This document shows positions 46,601 through 60,400 of a stretch of 64,000 bases of DNA, in pieces (within the stretch, counting starts at the first letter, position 1; every line of letters starts with the position of its first letter). Made by a program: the position numbers and the translations under genes. The notes under the pieces are model-generated. The model did not search any database. It saw only the letters and a list, made by a program, of their open reading frames with translations, and was not told where the DNA came from. This DNA comes from Oryzias latipes. Taxonomy: Eukaryota; Chordata; Actinopteri; Beloniformes; Adrianichthyidae. The stretch covers positions 6,632,082 through 6,696,081 of the forward strand of contig NC_019868.2 in assembly GCF_002234675.1 (NCBI RefSeq), written 5' to 3'.

Positions 46601-48234
46601 CACTCTCGCCTTGGCCTTGGTTAGTTTCTAATAGAACACGGTCAGAGTGTGTGAAAGTGTCCAGATGTGTCCGCGGTTTGTGTTTTTTTTCCCTTCTCAG
46701 TTGTGTTTTCATTGCTTGCGGTGGCTTTTGGTCCCAAAGGTCCAATCCAGACAACATCCGAGACAGCAGCTCGTCTTAATTACAGTCACTGGCAGCACGA
46801 GGTTAGTCTGGGTGATTTGTTTAAAAGAAAACACTGAGCAGCAGTTTCAGGTGTCTGCAGAGAAACCAGAAGCTGCAAAGAATCATGTTGGCTGCGGCGG
46901 CTCCGTTACGCGCAAGAGAAACTGACGCGCAAGAAATGCCAAGAGTCAAGAAGGTGTTTGTTGCGTGGCACCAGTTGGTATAATATATGCATGCAAAACA
47001 AGATCACGACCCCGTGGATTCATTCACATTTTTTTCTTCTTCAGAAATTTAAAGTTCTTGTGGACCCCCCCCCATTTTCGCATTTTGTTTTCTCAAATGC
47101 GTTTTTAAAACATTTTGCAGGGGCCTCAAACAAATACAGTTCGTGAAATTTCATAAGCAACTATAAATAATAATTCCATCATTTCATCATGTTTCACCCA
47201 TCAAATTTACTTGGTGGGCATTTATATATATATATAAATATATTTATGTTTTTAATTGTTTATATTATACAATTGTTTACAACAATATCAATGATTCTGA
47301 TATAAATACAAATCTTTTTCGGGAATTTTCCGTTGTTTCAAATTTTTTGCATTAAGGATTTATGAAGAAAGTTATTAATGTCAAGTTTAATACTCATTTC
47401 TCTGAAATGTTCAAAGATTGAATTAGTTATGTCGAATTAAACTTTGTTCCAGCTTTTGGCACATGCAAAAATATATAAAAAGACTCGCTTATTGAAGTTT
47501 TAGCTTAAAAACATCCATAAAAAATCCGAAATACCATTTTTATATATGCTTGATTTTTCCAAGACTCGTGTGAGTTTAGTAAAAAAAAATTTGAAAGGTT
47601 AACATTTAAGGATTAGAGCAGAATTATGTGATTGATCAGTATCTTAAAAAAACAACACAAAACCAAAGCAGTCGATTAATATTAAATTTTAAACTATGAC
47701 CTATTTTAATTTCGTCATTTTTCTTTCATTTTTCTCAGCAGTTTTTCACTTTTCAGTTTATTAAGTAACATCTATGCACTTTTTTTGGCCTACCTATTTT
47801 TGAAGCAGCTTAGGAGCTGAAGAACGCGGTCCTTCCAGACTTAAAGCAGAGCCAGAGGGACGATTTCCTCCGCGCAGCACGAATATGACCGTCTATGCAA
47901 TTAAAAGCTGCACTCTGTGCGCTCTCATCCCAGCAGCCAGGATGGGGTGTCATAGTTTCAGAATATTTAAATGATGGTGGGCTTATGTTAGACCATAGAG
48001 ATAATATGACGTTAATGCAATCTTTATTATCTCATATTTTTATCAGGACGTTTGAGGGGCATCAAGAAGAATATGTTATTTTTCTTGTTTTCGTGCACTT
48101 TTGCGTCATTTTAGATTAATCAAATCAGAGGATTGAGTAAACCCTTGCACAGAAACACGCCATATTTAAGAAGTACAATGTTTTTTAGTAAATCTGCGTG
48201 GATGAGTTACCATAAAACTTCCACCAAGCCTTTC

Positions 48235-48642
48235 TTAACTTTTTCCCACCCTATTAAATCCACATGACGCGGATTACAGTGGCCAATCATAAAAAGGCTT
48301 TCCTCCTCGGAGGGCCAATAGGAGTCCAGGAAGGGTGCATGTCAGTCACAGGTGAGGGTGTAGGGTTAGGGAAGTTTGAGTGAAAAGGGCCGGAGACTGA
48401 GGAACGTCGGAGCTGATGGCAGAGCCGTGCGCTGGAGCAGCATCGCGCCCGCGGATGAGGAAGAAACTTTTTCCTGCTTTTCCTTCGGGGATGAGAGAGG
48501 GCAAAAACTGTGGAGGAGGAAAGTGAAGCGCCAGCTGAGCTCAGCGGAGGGGGGAACCGGATAATGTGGCCGAATTGACATCCATGCCGCAATTCCTCGA
48601 CTTTTTTAGACCGAGCAAACCGTCTCTCCCGTGAAATAAAAA
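48235..48642 (+). promoter_or_regulatory. nkx3-2 promoter and 5' UTR
   Basis: GGCCAATCATAAAAAGG at about 48281-48297 combines a CCAAT box and a TATA-like ATAAAAA. A second CCAAT is at 48316-48320. The following 300 bases are GC-richer and would be the untranslated leader. Confidence 0.5.
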
Positions 48643-49909
48643 ATGGCCGTCCGTGGCAACTCACTGATGCCGTTCTCGATCCAAGCAATCCTGAACAAAA
48701 AGGACGATAGCAGGCACTTGCCTGACTTAGATATGTGCCTGTCCAAGACGGCGTGCTGGAAAATATTTGGGGAAATGAACGGAGACTCGGGGAGGACTGA
48801 TGCGGAGGCTTGTGAGCAGACCGAGCAGAGGAGCTACGACTCCGATTCTGGACTCAGCGACGACAACGACAGACAGACTCCTGCCGGGTGCAAATCGGAG
48901 AAGGACGAAGACCCAGCGTCGGATGTTCCAGACGAGAGCCTACAGGAGGAGACGGACCATGAGTCTGGCGCTGCGGACAACGTGAAGAGTGACAGTGACC
49001 CCAACAACGGTACGGGTGAGAGAAAATGTGTCGATCTGTGATTTCAGTAGAATTTTTTGGCTTCACACGCGCCGCGCTGACTTCCAAGCATTGAAGTTAC
49101 TTAATACAAAAATGTTCATTTTTCTGCTGCAACTTTGTAAGATCATAATTAGTTCTGCAATCATCAGGTTGATCTGCCTGCGTGTCATCATCACACTTAG
49201 CAAGCTTTTACGCACGGATTTATTTACGCATGACTACAAAGGCACCGTCGCCTGTTTATAAAGTCATTAATATGTTACTACACTTTCAACAATTAGTAAA
49301 CATGATTTTGTAAACGTTTTAAACCTCCATTGATTTTTTAAGGATCTACAAAAAGGTAAAATTGGTTTTAAAAGGGTCTATTTTTACACGCCTAGAAAAG
49401 CAGAGAAGAGCATAGCAAAATTATTAAATCTTCTGTATTTTTTGATAATTTGTAGATTAATGTGAGCTCAAACGTGTTTCCCAGACTCGAGTAACCTAGA
49501 CGAGAAAAGCCCGGACCAGCCCAAACAGCGGAAGAAGCGCTCCAGAGCCGCCTTCTCTCACGCGCAGGTCTTTGAGCTGGAGCGCCGCTTCAACCACCAG
49601 CGGTACCTCTCCGGACCCGAGCGGGCGGACCTGGCGGCCTCCCTCAAGCTCACAGAGACTCAGGTCAAGATCTGGTTCCAGAACCGCCGGTACAAAACGA
49701 AACGCCGGCAGATGGCGGCTGACCTGATGGCGTCCACCCCGGCGGCAAAGAAGGTGGCGGTGAAAGTTTTGGTGAGGGACGACCAGAGACAGTACAGCCC
49801 GGGAGAGATCCTGCGGCCCCCACTGCTGTCCCTGCAGCCGTCTTACTATTACCCCTACGCGTACTGCCTCCCGGCATGGACACTGTCTGCATGCGCGGGG
49901 AATCAGTGA
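48643..49909 (+). CDS. nkx3-2: Homeobox protein Nkx-3.2 (Bapx1)
   Basis: Two coding exons (48643-49015, 49485-49909) give 265 residues. The N-terminus has the TN/eh1-type repressor motif ([15 protein letters not shown]). An acidic, serine-rich linker follows. The homeodomain is about residues 141-200 ([20 protein letters not shown], then [20 protein letters not shown]), and the C-terminal part has [20 protein letters not shown] and a Tyr-rich end ([13 protein letters not shown]). Nkx3-2 is a nuclear transcriptional repressor that patterns the jaw joint, axial skeleton and visceral organs (family knowledge). The intron sits just before the homeodomain exon, as in other vertebrates. Neighbours bod1l1 and rab28 are the conserved synteny partners. 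Confidence 0.97.
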
Positions 49910-52900
49910 GAACTCGGAGACTTTATTTATTCATTTTTTTTCTGTCTTTTCTGCGCCCGGGAACTTGGCTGACATTTTTTCTTTCAACAAAACAAAAGGG
50001 AGGTACTTGAGGGGCCGCAGTTCTGACTGAACCTCCTCATGGTGTCATCCAGGAAACACCATGAGCTTCTCAAAAATTTCCACATTCCTTTTTTTTGTGT
50101 TACGAAAGACCAAAAAAAAAAAAGAGGTTCCTTTGTAGTTTTTGTTCTAAACTGTTCTAAATGCGCGACTGGAGAGAGAGAGGCCTTCAGACAGTATATC
50201 AGTGTGGCATTCCACACTGCAGTAAAATAAAAAATGATTAACATTATAATAATTATAATCATGTTTTCTGGGACACCTTCATGGACCGCCGAGGACCCTT
50301 GGACTAATGGGACACGGCTGGTTGACATTTTACGCGCGCCATCCTACCTCTGCAGTGATTGGAAGCAGCCATATTCCATCCATACCGTTTCAGAACTGAC
50401 TCAATTACTGTTACGTTTTTGTGTGTTTTTTTATTCTTGCTGTGTTTTTAAAGGTAAACCATATTTCAGCACTTTGAGCATCCTTCATTATCTTTGTATG
50501 ACGTGCATGTTTGGTGTCAGACTGAAAGCAGAGCAGGCTGAGATCCCCCCCCCCCCCCCAAAATCTTCGTGTTCTATTTTTCTGAACAGAATGGAAAAAA
50601 CATTAAAGGCATATGAAGCATGAAATTCACTTGGATGCAGCATTATTTTATATTTAGTTCTTGTAAATGTGAGGCTGATTTCATTCTTTTTTACAACTCG
50701 AGTTTATTATTATATTTTGTCATTTGAATCGACATTTTGGGGGGAAATGTTATAAAGGTTTTAAGAAATACATAAAAAAAACACCTTTAGCATAAATCAA
50801 ACTTCAATTTTTTGCATCTGGAATTGAAATCACATGTTATTCTAAAGAATAAAATAACTCAAAGTAAAATACACACAATTGAAGCATTTATTGAATAGAT
50901 AAATCAATACGTTTAAAGACATTTTTAAGGTAGAATTTTAACGCAAAAGGTTAAAGTTGGATAAATTGATAATTAAACGCGCCTCTTAATGTCCCCCCTT
51001 CAGTCTTAAAGTCAGCCTCCTGCACCTCTGCGGCCCTCTTCCCAAACGCATATGTGTCAAACAGTGATGAATGGCACCGTGATTCCCGGACAGGGCAAAC
51101 TGACAGCTACCTTCAGGGTCTGTATGTCAGCACAAGGAGAGGAGTGTTCCGGGGTTAAGGAGGACCGTGTCACTGTGCCTGAGTTTGGGGAGAAGAGGGG
51201 AGTTCTCCTTCTGCGCTCTGAGCAGGTAGACATCCTTCAAAGCAGAAAATACTACAGCCTCTGTTTTGCTTTGGAGCTGTAGGTGTTTCACTTGGATTTG
51301 AGTGTGGGAGTCACAGGAAGTCTTAGTTTTACCCTGCGCTGCAGGTCAGGAGTAGCAGGTTTTCTTCCATTTGTGGCCGCTCACATCCTTGATAATGTTG
51401 GATTGTGGAGCAGAACCCGAAGGACGGGCACACATCTGTGATGCAAGGTCCCTATGATGGTGTTAAAGGAAGTATATTAAGAAAAAACTTTTTCTCCTGG
51501 TATGTCCTAATGTGTGATGTTGATGCAGGTGTGTGCGCACCGATGCCACGACCGCCCCGGCGCTCCTTCCAGGGTTGCGCAAAAGGACGGAGAACAGTCC
51601 CACATCCTTTCACACCTGCAGATGTCTGAGATAGAAAGTCGTTATTTCTTCCGTTCCACCCTATCTCGAACTGCAAATACTGATCAGGACAAACAGTCCC
51701 GAGAAAGCATAAACCCGACATTTACGCGTGACGAGGGCCATACGAGGACCTTGCCTTAAAGTTCAGGGTGAACTGCGCTTTGTTTTCATTCAACCCGAGA
51801 CTAAAAAAGTTATTTAAAGAAAATATTTTACGCTACATGAACAAATATTTACCAACGACAAAAAATAGAAAATGCTTTGAGAGAATCCCTTTTTTCCCAA
51901 TATTTTGTTAAGAGCAATTAAATCCATGCATCGGCAGATTCACATCAATGCATAATTTATTCATTCATTTTCTTCCGTTTGTCCCTTTCGGGATCACGGG
52001 GCTACTGGAACCCATCCCGACCACTTATGGGCGAAGGCAGGGGACACCCTGGACAGTCTGTCGCTGGGTCACACATATCACACACCCATTCACACCTATA
52101 GACAATTTAGAGTGACCAATTAACCTATGAAGCTTGTTTTTGGACGGTGGGAGGAAGCCAGAGTCCCCGGAGAAAACCCACGCATTCACGGGGAGAACAT
52201 GCAAACTCCACACAGAAAGGTCCCCCGTTGATGTTTGTTTCAGGTCCCCCAAACGGGACTTGCCCCAGGGGCCTCTTGCTGTGTGGCAATAGCGCTAACC
52301 ACTGCGCCACCGTGCAGCCAAATGCATAATTTAGCAACAACTAATTTTCATGTAAACTTTCTAATAACCGAACGCACCACATTGGTCAAAATCTTTACAG
52401 GAAACAGGACGACTAATGACAATACTTACTCACTATAAAAAAGCGCATGTCCAAACCCACCTGCAAAATAGACATATGTGGGCTACGGTTCACATGGTCT
52501 TCATCATCTTTTTGAATGCAGCTAAGACAGACTTTTCCAGTTTTAAAGTAATTTTTAAGGCTTTCATCTGCAGGACTGTTTGATCTGATTTTAAATTCAA
52601 ATCAAATCGTTAAAAATAAATAAACAGGGAATTGGAGCTTTAATTCAGTGTCCGTCTTTTTTTTATTGGAACACAGTTAATAATACGTTTGCATTTCAAT
52701 AACTGTCTCAATGCTGGAAAAATATTGAGCAGAAATGCAGTTAAATGCAATCAGCAACTTTTATTTTGAAAACTGTACTATAAAACTTTAAAACTTGCAT
52801 AAAAGAGCAACAAATCCGAGATGGACAATGCGTCAATGATGAACTACAGACTGATGTGTGCGATGTTGACTGTCAAAGTTGGAAAATGCAACGCGTTTGT

Positions 52901-54059
52901 AAATGTAAGTAGCCTAAGCTTTACACAATTCAATAAATAAGCAAACTAATGATAATAAAAATAAACATATTGTCTCATTTGTACCTCAACTGCTTTTTCT
53001 GATTAGAGTTCCCGGTCCTTTCATAGCAGGCAGAGCAGCGGAAGGGCCCATGAAAGACCTGGATCCCCTTCATCCATTTTCACAACGGACACGAGAAGCT
53101 ACCAAGCACGTCCATTCTGTTCTGTCTGCGTTTTTTATTTTTCTTCCTCTTACATATTTCCCCCGTTTACCACTAAAAATGGACTGAGTTCATGTTGTGT
53201 AGCTCGAAAAAGAAAAGAAAAATACATAAATAAATAGAAGAAAAGAAAAAGTTTGCAATGGTAATCAAACAAAAACTCATAGGAGGTACAGCATCAGGCG
53301 TTTCCAGATTCCCTTCCACCTGCAGAATGAGACTCCATGCAGTTTCAAGACGACTGAAGACGATTTTCTGGCCTTTTAAAGAAATTGAACACAATGATTA
53401 AACACAATATCAATGAGCAATATTCCATAAAACAAAAATGTGAACCCGCTATAATCAAATGTTTAAAATAATAAGGTTGATTGTAAAAATGTGTTAATAA
53501 TAAACGCTGGAGCCATAAAAAACTGTCTAAAATGCTTCATTATTTTTTCAAGCACATGTAATCTAACTTCATCAATAAGATTGAAGTCCCAAGACGTTAA
53601 CTTGCAGGAATTTTGACAGTATTAGGTGCAGATCTACAAACCATTATAACTACAGCACGTGGATTACAAAGTTAACACTCAAACATGCATTGAACAATAA
53701 ACAAGTAGAACAAAAATATTCCAGATTTATGATATGCTAATGGGAGAAAGCCCTTCAAATAGCACTTTTTACATGAAGAAAATCAAAAAAATTATTTCTG
53801 TACTGTGTAAATCCGAAAAATGTCACTCTGGATATCATAATTTAGTGGGCTATAGCGTTTTTTGTATCTTAGGCTATTATATCAAAAACCTCAGGCAAGT
53901 GGCACATTTAAACCCCATCATGTACTAAACATGAATCCTTATATCTTAAATAAAATATTAAAAATTTATTTTTCAAATGAAATAGAAAATATTGATTAGT
54001 ATCATTCAAATAAGTATTTAACGTACAAAATAAATACAAATAAAAGAAATATTTAGATC
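49910..54059. other. Intergenic, nkx3-2 to rab28
   Basis: It contains the nkx3-2 3' UTR (no single poly(A) signal is obvious; AATAAA occurs near 50226 and 50849), a 15-C run at 50545-50559 and a V-SINE at 51955-52320. The blocks at about 51000-51300 and 52980-53140 look non-repetitive and could be regulatory. No exon seen. Confidence 0.55.
51955..52320 (-). mobile_element. V-SINE (DANA-like), minus strand, near full length
   Basis: On the minus strand it begins GCTGCACGGTGGCGCAGTGG (tRNA-like A box), then the core (CTTTCTGTGTGGAGTTTGCA, CCCCGTGAATGCGTGGG, CTCTGGCTTCCTCCCAC). Then comes a LINE-related 3' tail (GGTCGGGATGGGTTCCAGTA, CCCGAAAGGGACAAACGG) ending in GAATGAAT repeats. The B box region is degraded and a short stretch around 52226-52250 differs from the consensus. 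Confidence 0.88.
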
Positions 54060-54486
54060 TTGATAGGTTCTCCTGCACTTTGACCCGTGTTGCTATGGCA
54101 ACGGCGGAGCGTCACTCACAGGACTCAACCAAAGTGCTTTACTTCCGGTGCTTATCTTTTACCGTAGACAAAAGTGTTGGCACCAGTGCTCAGACATTTT
54201 TTACGAACCGGAGCGTTAAGCCTTTTCCCTCTGGTCCGCCTCTTTAGCAGAAAGTACCGGTTCCGTCTCTACGGCAAACCCCGTCGCCGCAGCAGCGCGT
54301 GAGTGGACCGTGCCGAGCGAGAAAGCTGCAGCCCGCGTCGGTGGAGTCAAAATGGCGTCTGTTTGCCCACTAAACTCTGCTTTAATCCATTTGTGATCAC
54401 CCCCGAGAGCTGCTCCCAGCGACCCGCAGCTGCTCTCTAGCCCCTCGGCTCCACAGACGGTTGCAGTAGGAGCACCGGGCAGCATC
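54060..54486 (+). promoter_or_regulatory. rab28 CpG-rich promoter and leader
   Basis: CG-dense sequence compared with its surroundings, with ACTTCCGG (ETS-type) near 54142 and AAAATGGCG (YY1-like) near 54351. No TATA box. This fits a housekeeping gene start; the start codon follows at 54487. Confidence 0.55.
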
Positions 54487-57400
54487 ATGTCGGACTCAGA
54501 GGAGGACAGCCAGGACAAGCAGCTGAAAATCGTCGTGGTTGGAGACGGAGCCTGCGGGAAGGTTAGGCTGTCGCAAACACGCACACATTTTCTAACAGAC
54601 GTTAGAAAAGGTTGACACGCGCTCACGCATCGGGGTTATGCTTGGACTGTTTGGTTTATGTCGTTAGAGATCCGGGTTTGGTTGGCATCCCGCTGGCGTT
54701 TCCTGCTGACACAGCGCTGTCCTCCCCGTCACCATGGCGACGGACGCGATTGTGGCTAAATCGGATGTTAGCGAAACTAAGCTAACAATAAACAATTTCG
54801 GTGCATCAATGAAGCCATAAGCAATCGAAACACTATGAGGTTTTATTTGATTTATGCTTCAAACGATTTATGCTTCAAACGAAACACACACACAGTGATA
54901 CGTGAGGCTTTTCCCTGCCATATAAAGCTACAAAAACGGTGAAAAACTGTTTAGTCTGATGAAGTATTCAGTCATTTACTAATGATTACTGATCCTATAA
55001 ACTTCCTATACTATAAGTGCATGATCTATAGCATTACTACACTTATGCTCATGTATACTTATGTATATAAGTATACATACTAAATAAGCTTAATGTATGC
55101 TACTTTCTGGCAAGTCTTATTTTATGTACTAGCATGCATTTCTTTTCTTTTTTGCTGACTTTTGAACAGGCACATTTTGGGGCAACAACAAAATATTGCT
55201 CTTTAAACAGATTGATTCCTCAAAAATAAGATATAAAAAGTAAATTTAGGCTAAAAGCCAGGGTAGCCCTTTTAAAATGAAAGCTACATAGCATATCGAC
55301 AATTGCTGTCCCGTGTAAATGAATATCTGTGGGAAATTTTTTGTTGACCTGCCAGAAAATGTTTTAACATTTGTAACATTCACAGCGGTTACACATGTTG
55401 TCCCCTAGCAAAATGTAGTCTATTTAAGACGGGGGTGTGCAAACTTTTTGCAAAGAGGCCCAGATTTGGTTAGGTGAAAACGTATGAGGGCCAACTAGTG
55501 AGCCTGCATTCGTTTAACCCATAAAATAACATTAAACGCAAAAAAACTATTTAATGACACATTGTACTGCAATGGGATACTTTTCATTTCTTTATATAAA
55601 ACAGAAATATATTTAAATCCATCTTTGACAAAATTATAGTAAATTTCTGATCAGTAAAAGTCTGGAAAAATAATTCTCAACAACAAATTTAAATAGTTAC
55701 ATATTTTTCACTATGAAAGGCTCACTGTAAATTTCTAAATTTAAAACATGTAAACTGTAAAAAAACAAATAATTTCTTTTATTAAAAAGTAAAAAACATT
55801 ATGGTTTAGATCAGAGAAACAAATACATGTTTTTTTCATCTGTGTTCTTAAATTATTTTTTCTCAGACACGGTTTGTTTTTGTCAAGCGTACCTTACATG
55901 TTTCGTTACAGGTTTCCTTACATGAGAAAAAAATAATTTAAGAACACAGTTTAAACTTGTAGACACTATGAACTTAATTGAATTATGTTTTCTTCATATT
56001 TGGCTCTTTAGGTTCAGAAGGTCAAGAAGCTTATAATGTAATTTAGCCAATCACAATCATACTTCTTAGAACATGCGGGGCCGCATACTATTGATCTTAT
56101 GCCAAGTATCTGCGGGCCAGTAGATATTTGAATGTGGTCTACATTGGGGCCACCGGCCGGACTTTGGACATGCCTGATTAAAGCATACTACAAGTATACT
56201 TAGTCTATACTGAAAATTGAGCAGTAAGTTCACTTTTAATATTCTATCTATATTTCTATTTATATCTTGTAAACCTAAAATGTTCCAATTTAGTCTGTAG
56301 AGTATTCAGTTAGTTCTTTCACTACATGTACATAGTCTATAGTATAGTTATTTATACTCAAGTGTAGGTAATAAAATACTACTGGAATACCTTACGCTAA
56401 GAGGGCAGTTGGGTTACTACAGAACTTCATGTTCTGTATGCCAAAACAAGAACATAGACATAATTAGCTTTTTTAATCCTTGCCAACGTCAACATGGATC
56501 ATGGTAGCTGCGTTTTCTTTTTACTACCCTGTAACAGATTTAGAAAACACCAGATAATGAGTTGCAGCTCTGATGATGCAGAGTTTGTAGAGAGTAGCTC
56601 AAGCGTAAATGTTTAATGCCATTAGAGAACCACCACAGGAAGATTCAAATTTTCCTCATGGATAGCATCATGGATTTATTTCGACCATCGCCTGTTGTCG
56701 TAAACCTATTAAGACTACCCAGCCCTTAATCCACATTGCATGTAAGCATAGCTGCAGAGTATGTGCTGTACCTGTAGAGTATGTGCTGTACCTGTAGAGT
56801 ATGTGCGGTACATGTGGGGAAGTGTGATGTACATTAACTAGAGAAACTGTTATCTGCTTTGATTGATTTGGTTAAAACTAGCCGCTAAATTGCAATTGTT
56901 GTGAAACCAGCTTAACTGTAACCCGTAATCTAAACTCTACCCTTCCTCTGGGTCCGTGCGGCCAAAAAAAAAGTTCAGCACTGCCTGCACATGTTTGGAA
57001 AGTTACGTGTGAATTGTCACTTTCTTTCTAGCATTTCATTTTATTTTGCTGTGTAAGTGAATTCAACAATCTGCATGTGCTAGCATCAACTCAGTTCTGA
57101 GCTACAGCCAGTGCTGCCTGCTGCTGCAATGTAATGTAACCTAAATTATAATTTAATTAATAAAATTATAATTTAATTAATTTTTCATGGGTTTGTGTGC
57201 AATTTTACAGCAGGGTCTGGTGCACACATTTGTTTTGTCATACGCATGTTAATAAAAAAGTGGCGATTTGGAACCACAAATTTGTCACTTTTCACCGATT
57301 CTTTATCGCCAGAGAAAAACTTTTAAGGATAGAGACTGTCAGTCGCTGTTGTTTTTGCCCCCCCCCCTGTTTCAAGCTAGTCACTCAAGCAAGATGCAGT

Positions 57401-60400
57401 TTGCAGAAAGGGGGGGATCAAGGGCGGGGCTACTCAGCTAAGCACCAATAGCCACGCCCATGTGGAGGAGGTTTGGAAACAGAGGCTTCAGATAGACATA
57501 AAATATGGCTTTTTAAGACATTTAGGTTGTGGGATTTTGAATAAAATCTGCATACCGGTAATCATAATTAGAACACCACTGGGAATATTTTTATTCGAAA
57601 AATGGTCATAGGGGGACTAAATATACACATTATTTATGTTTTTGTTAAGCCATTAATTTATAAAATGTAGCTTTTAAATATTTACAATAATTGAATTATA
57701 AAATTGTTATACTTTTTCAATAAATAACACTAACTTGTTTTACTTTGGACGGCAGCATATTCAAGTTCCTTTCAAAATAAAATACACCCTGTGTAAAAAA
57801 AGATTTTCCTACTGCAGCAGATTTACTTGCATTAAAAATAGAAGAAAACAAAGTCAAATCTGTAATTATTACTTTGGTGCACCTTCATCCTTTTTATTCT
57901 TTATACTATCAAATGTAAACATGACCACGTTAAGAATCCAATCTATTGTTAGAAAAAAAACAGTACATGTAAAATTAATTCTATCCTTTGCCTTTGAAAA
58001 GGAACTCGACATTGTTGTGTAGCAGAAGATAAGAATTATGTTCTTTAAGCTTATTCTATAAATAAACCACCACAAAACTCAATATGCTAAAAACCAATTC
58101 ATCAAAACTAAAAACTCATGAATTTTCATGCATTTCCCACAATGGAGAAACCTGGGATAAGCAGGCAGGGATTCAGAGATTAAAAATCTCTCTCTTTGGC
58201 AAAATGATGAGGGGTCTTACAGTTTTTTTCAAAGCACATCATCCGATAGTTTTCTCAGCCCGGGTTGTTGAGCTTTTATTTAAAAGAGACAAGCTGGATG
58301 CAAAAGAATTCCCTCTGCTGTTGACATGTGAAAAATGATGGCGTTTCTCAGTTATGGCTGCACACAACACCACTTGGCAAAATCTTTTTTTTGTCTGTTG
58401 CATGAATTGAGCTCATAATAACATGTTCACTGCATGTCTTTGTTACATCTGCTGAAGCTTTAAGCATGCTGTCGCTTCCTGTTCATTTCACAACTACCAG
58501 ACTAAGAAATAAAAAAAAACACTTTCAAGACTTAGAATAAAAGAGCCTAACATCAACATCAACATGAGTGGAAATTTTCTTGAGTCACACCAAACAATCA
58601 TTTGCAGGAAAGCAGGGAGTTTGTTGTGACAGTTCCGCCACCTTTCTTCTTCGCTGCATCTTGAATCCCGGCCTGATTGTGATTCTAAGACAAAGAGGGA
58701 TGTGAAGTGCTTTTGTAAATAATCCCTTCTTCCCTTGAGGGGGAAGAAAAAGACTGCAACTGTAGTTGGCAAGTCTAAATGCTCTTACTTTGAAAAGGTG
58801 AAAAAAAAATTCTTTGGGTGGTTTGCGTGTGTGCGTTGAGAAAAACCCAACTCAATTCCCAGTAGACATGCTTCATTAATGAGCCATCAGCCCGTCACTG
58901 TCTGCAAGACTTACCTGCTTGTGTGTTTTGGTGAAAAAACCAGGCAACGCTGACTGACATTTTGAATGCAGTTTCCCCTGTTATTAATGTCAATTTGCTG
59001 AGCAAATTGCAATCGGATCAGTTTTTCTTGGACAGCGTTTTCGGCGCTCTTTCTGCATGTGCTGAGTCGTCCATTCAGAAACTTGATGTGGGGAGGCTTG
59101 TCCACCTGAGCTCCATGTTTTTTTAAAGTCTCACATTTAGCCAAGTTCTTTAGATGCTGGGCTGAATTTGCACACTGGTTAGTTTTTGTCTGTGATCCAT
59201 GAGCTTCTCTTGTGTTTCAGATATGGTATGGTATGTGTGGGGATTTTCTTTTGCTTTGTGCTGTGACTTCTAGAATAAAAAAGGTAACGGTGTAGGAACT
59301 GTTTAGTTAAATAAACCAGATTCTTGTCAGATTCCTAATACCAAAGTTTGAAGACTCAGTTCAATGAAATTTTGTGTTTTTAACATGCTCTTGTGGCATT
59401 TTTCTCATAATCTGCTCCATTCTGATGCATTTGCAGACGACTAGATCCGTGTACGTCTTTGTTTTCCTCATCTGAGCTGGAATCTGGATCAAAACTCGAT
59501 AGCTCCGACCTTGCTCACCATTTCTGTTTCATCTTCATGTTAGGTTGGGGTTGTGAGGGGCTGTAAGGTAGTTGGAGAGTGTGTAGACAGATAGATGTTG
59601 TGAAGGGGGGGTGGGCTTACTCTGTCTCAACAGTCCCGCCCACTAGTCAGAGGTGAATTTCTAATGCTTTGGCAAAAGATCAAAAGATGATCGGAGTGGG
59701 TTTTCAACCACTTAATGCCCATTGATGCACATATGCATCAAACCACTTCTGCTCCAAACTTTTCTTAATTTATCATCTCCTTAAAGCAAAAACATACATG
59801 ATTTTTTCATAGCTAGATATAAATTAATGTGTCAAGGGGTTAAACATTGATGTTTTGGATTTTAGAGTTCCTTGTTATCCTGGCAAGGACACTCTGCTGT
59901 TTCCTGCTCAGTCTGTAGACATTTCCTTTACTGGTTTACAATTGTTTTGTGAAAAAAAGAATAACTTTTGGGGGGAACCAGATCCTCTGTTAAAGCCAAG
60001 ACAAATGGCTGAGGAGGCCAGCAGGAGCATGTGGAATACATTTTTGCTGTCCTAGCTTGTTATTATTGTGTTTCCAGTGATTGTTTGGGCTATTTCAAAG
60101 ATAATTGCATCCGTTCTGCGTCAGTCATATCTTGTAATTTTTCAATCTGTGACACACCCTAAAGTGTCAATGAGGCAAAAATAAAAGCTTGTTGATTCCT
60201 AATCTCATACATTTTTGTTTTTTTCACACATCCTGAACCAAGGGAGTCACAGGGAAAAATCAGAATTATAAATTTGATTGTAATATTACAGTAAAAAAAA
60301 AAAAATCCCAACTGGACTAAACATTAAGACATAAATTGTGGCTTTTGAAATTAAAAATGAGCATGTCAAGAAGCAAAGTAAGCTTCTTAGCTTTCTTTTA

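Larger units (their letters stand above)
37122..48234. other. Gene-free interval bod1l1 to nkx3-2
   Basis: About 11 kb without a believable exon on either strand; all reading frames are short and lack family resemblance. The first part includes the bod1l1 3' UTR, but no clear poly(A) signal could be chosen (candidates AATAAA near 38948 and 39129). It includes repeats at about 41190, 41389 and 43542, a G run, and stretches of ordinary complexity that may be nkx3-2 enhancers (37990-38410, 40330-40620, 42925-43160, 46440-46600). Confidence 0.6.
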
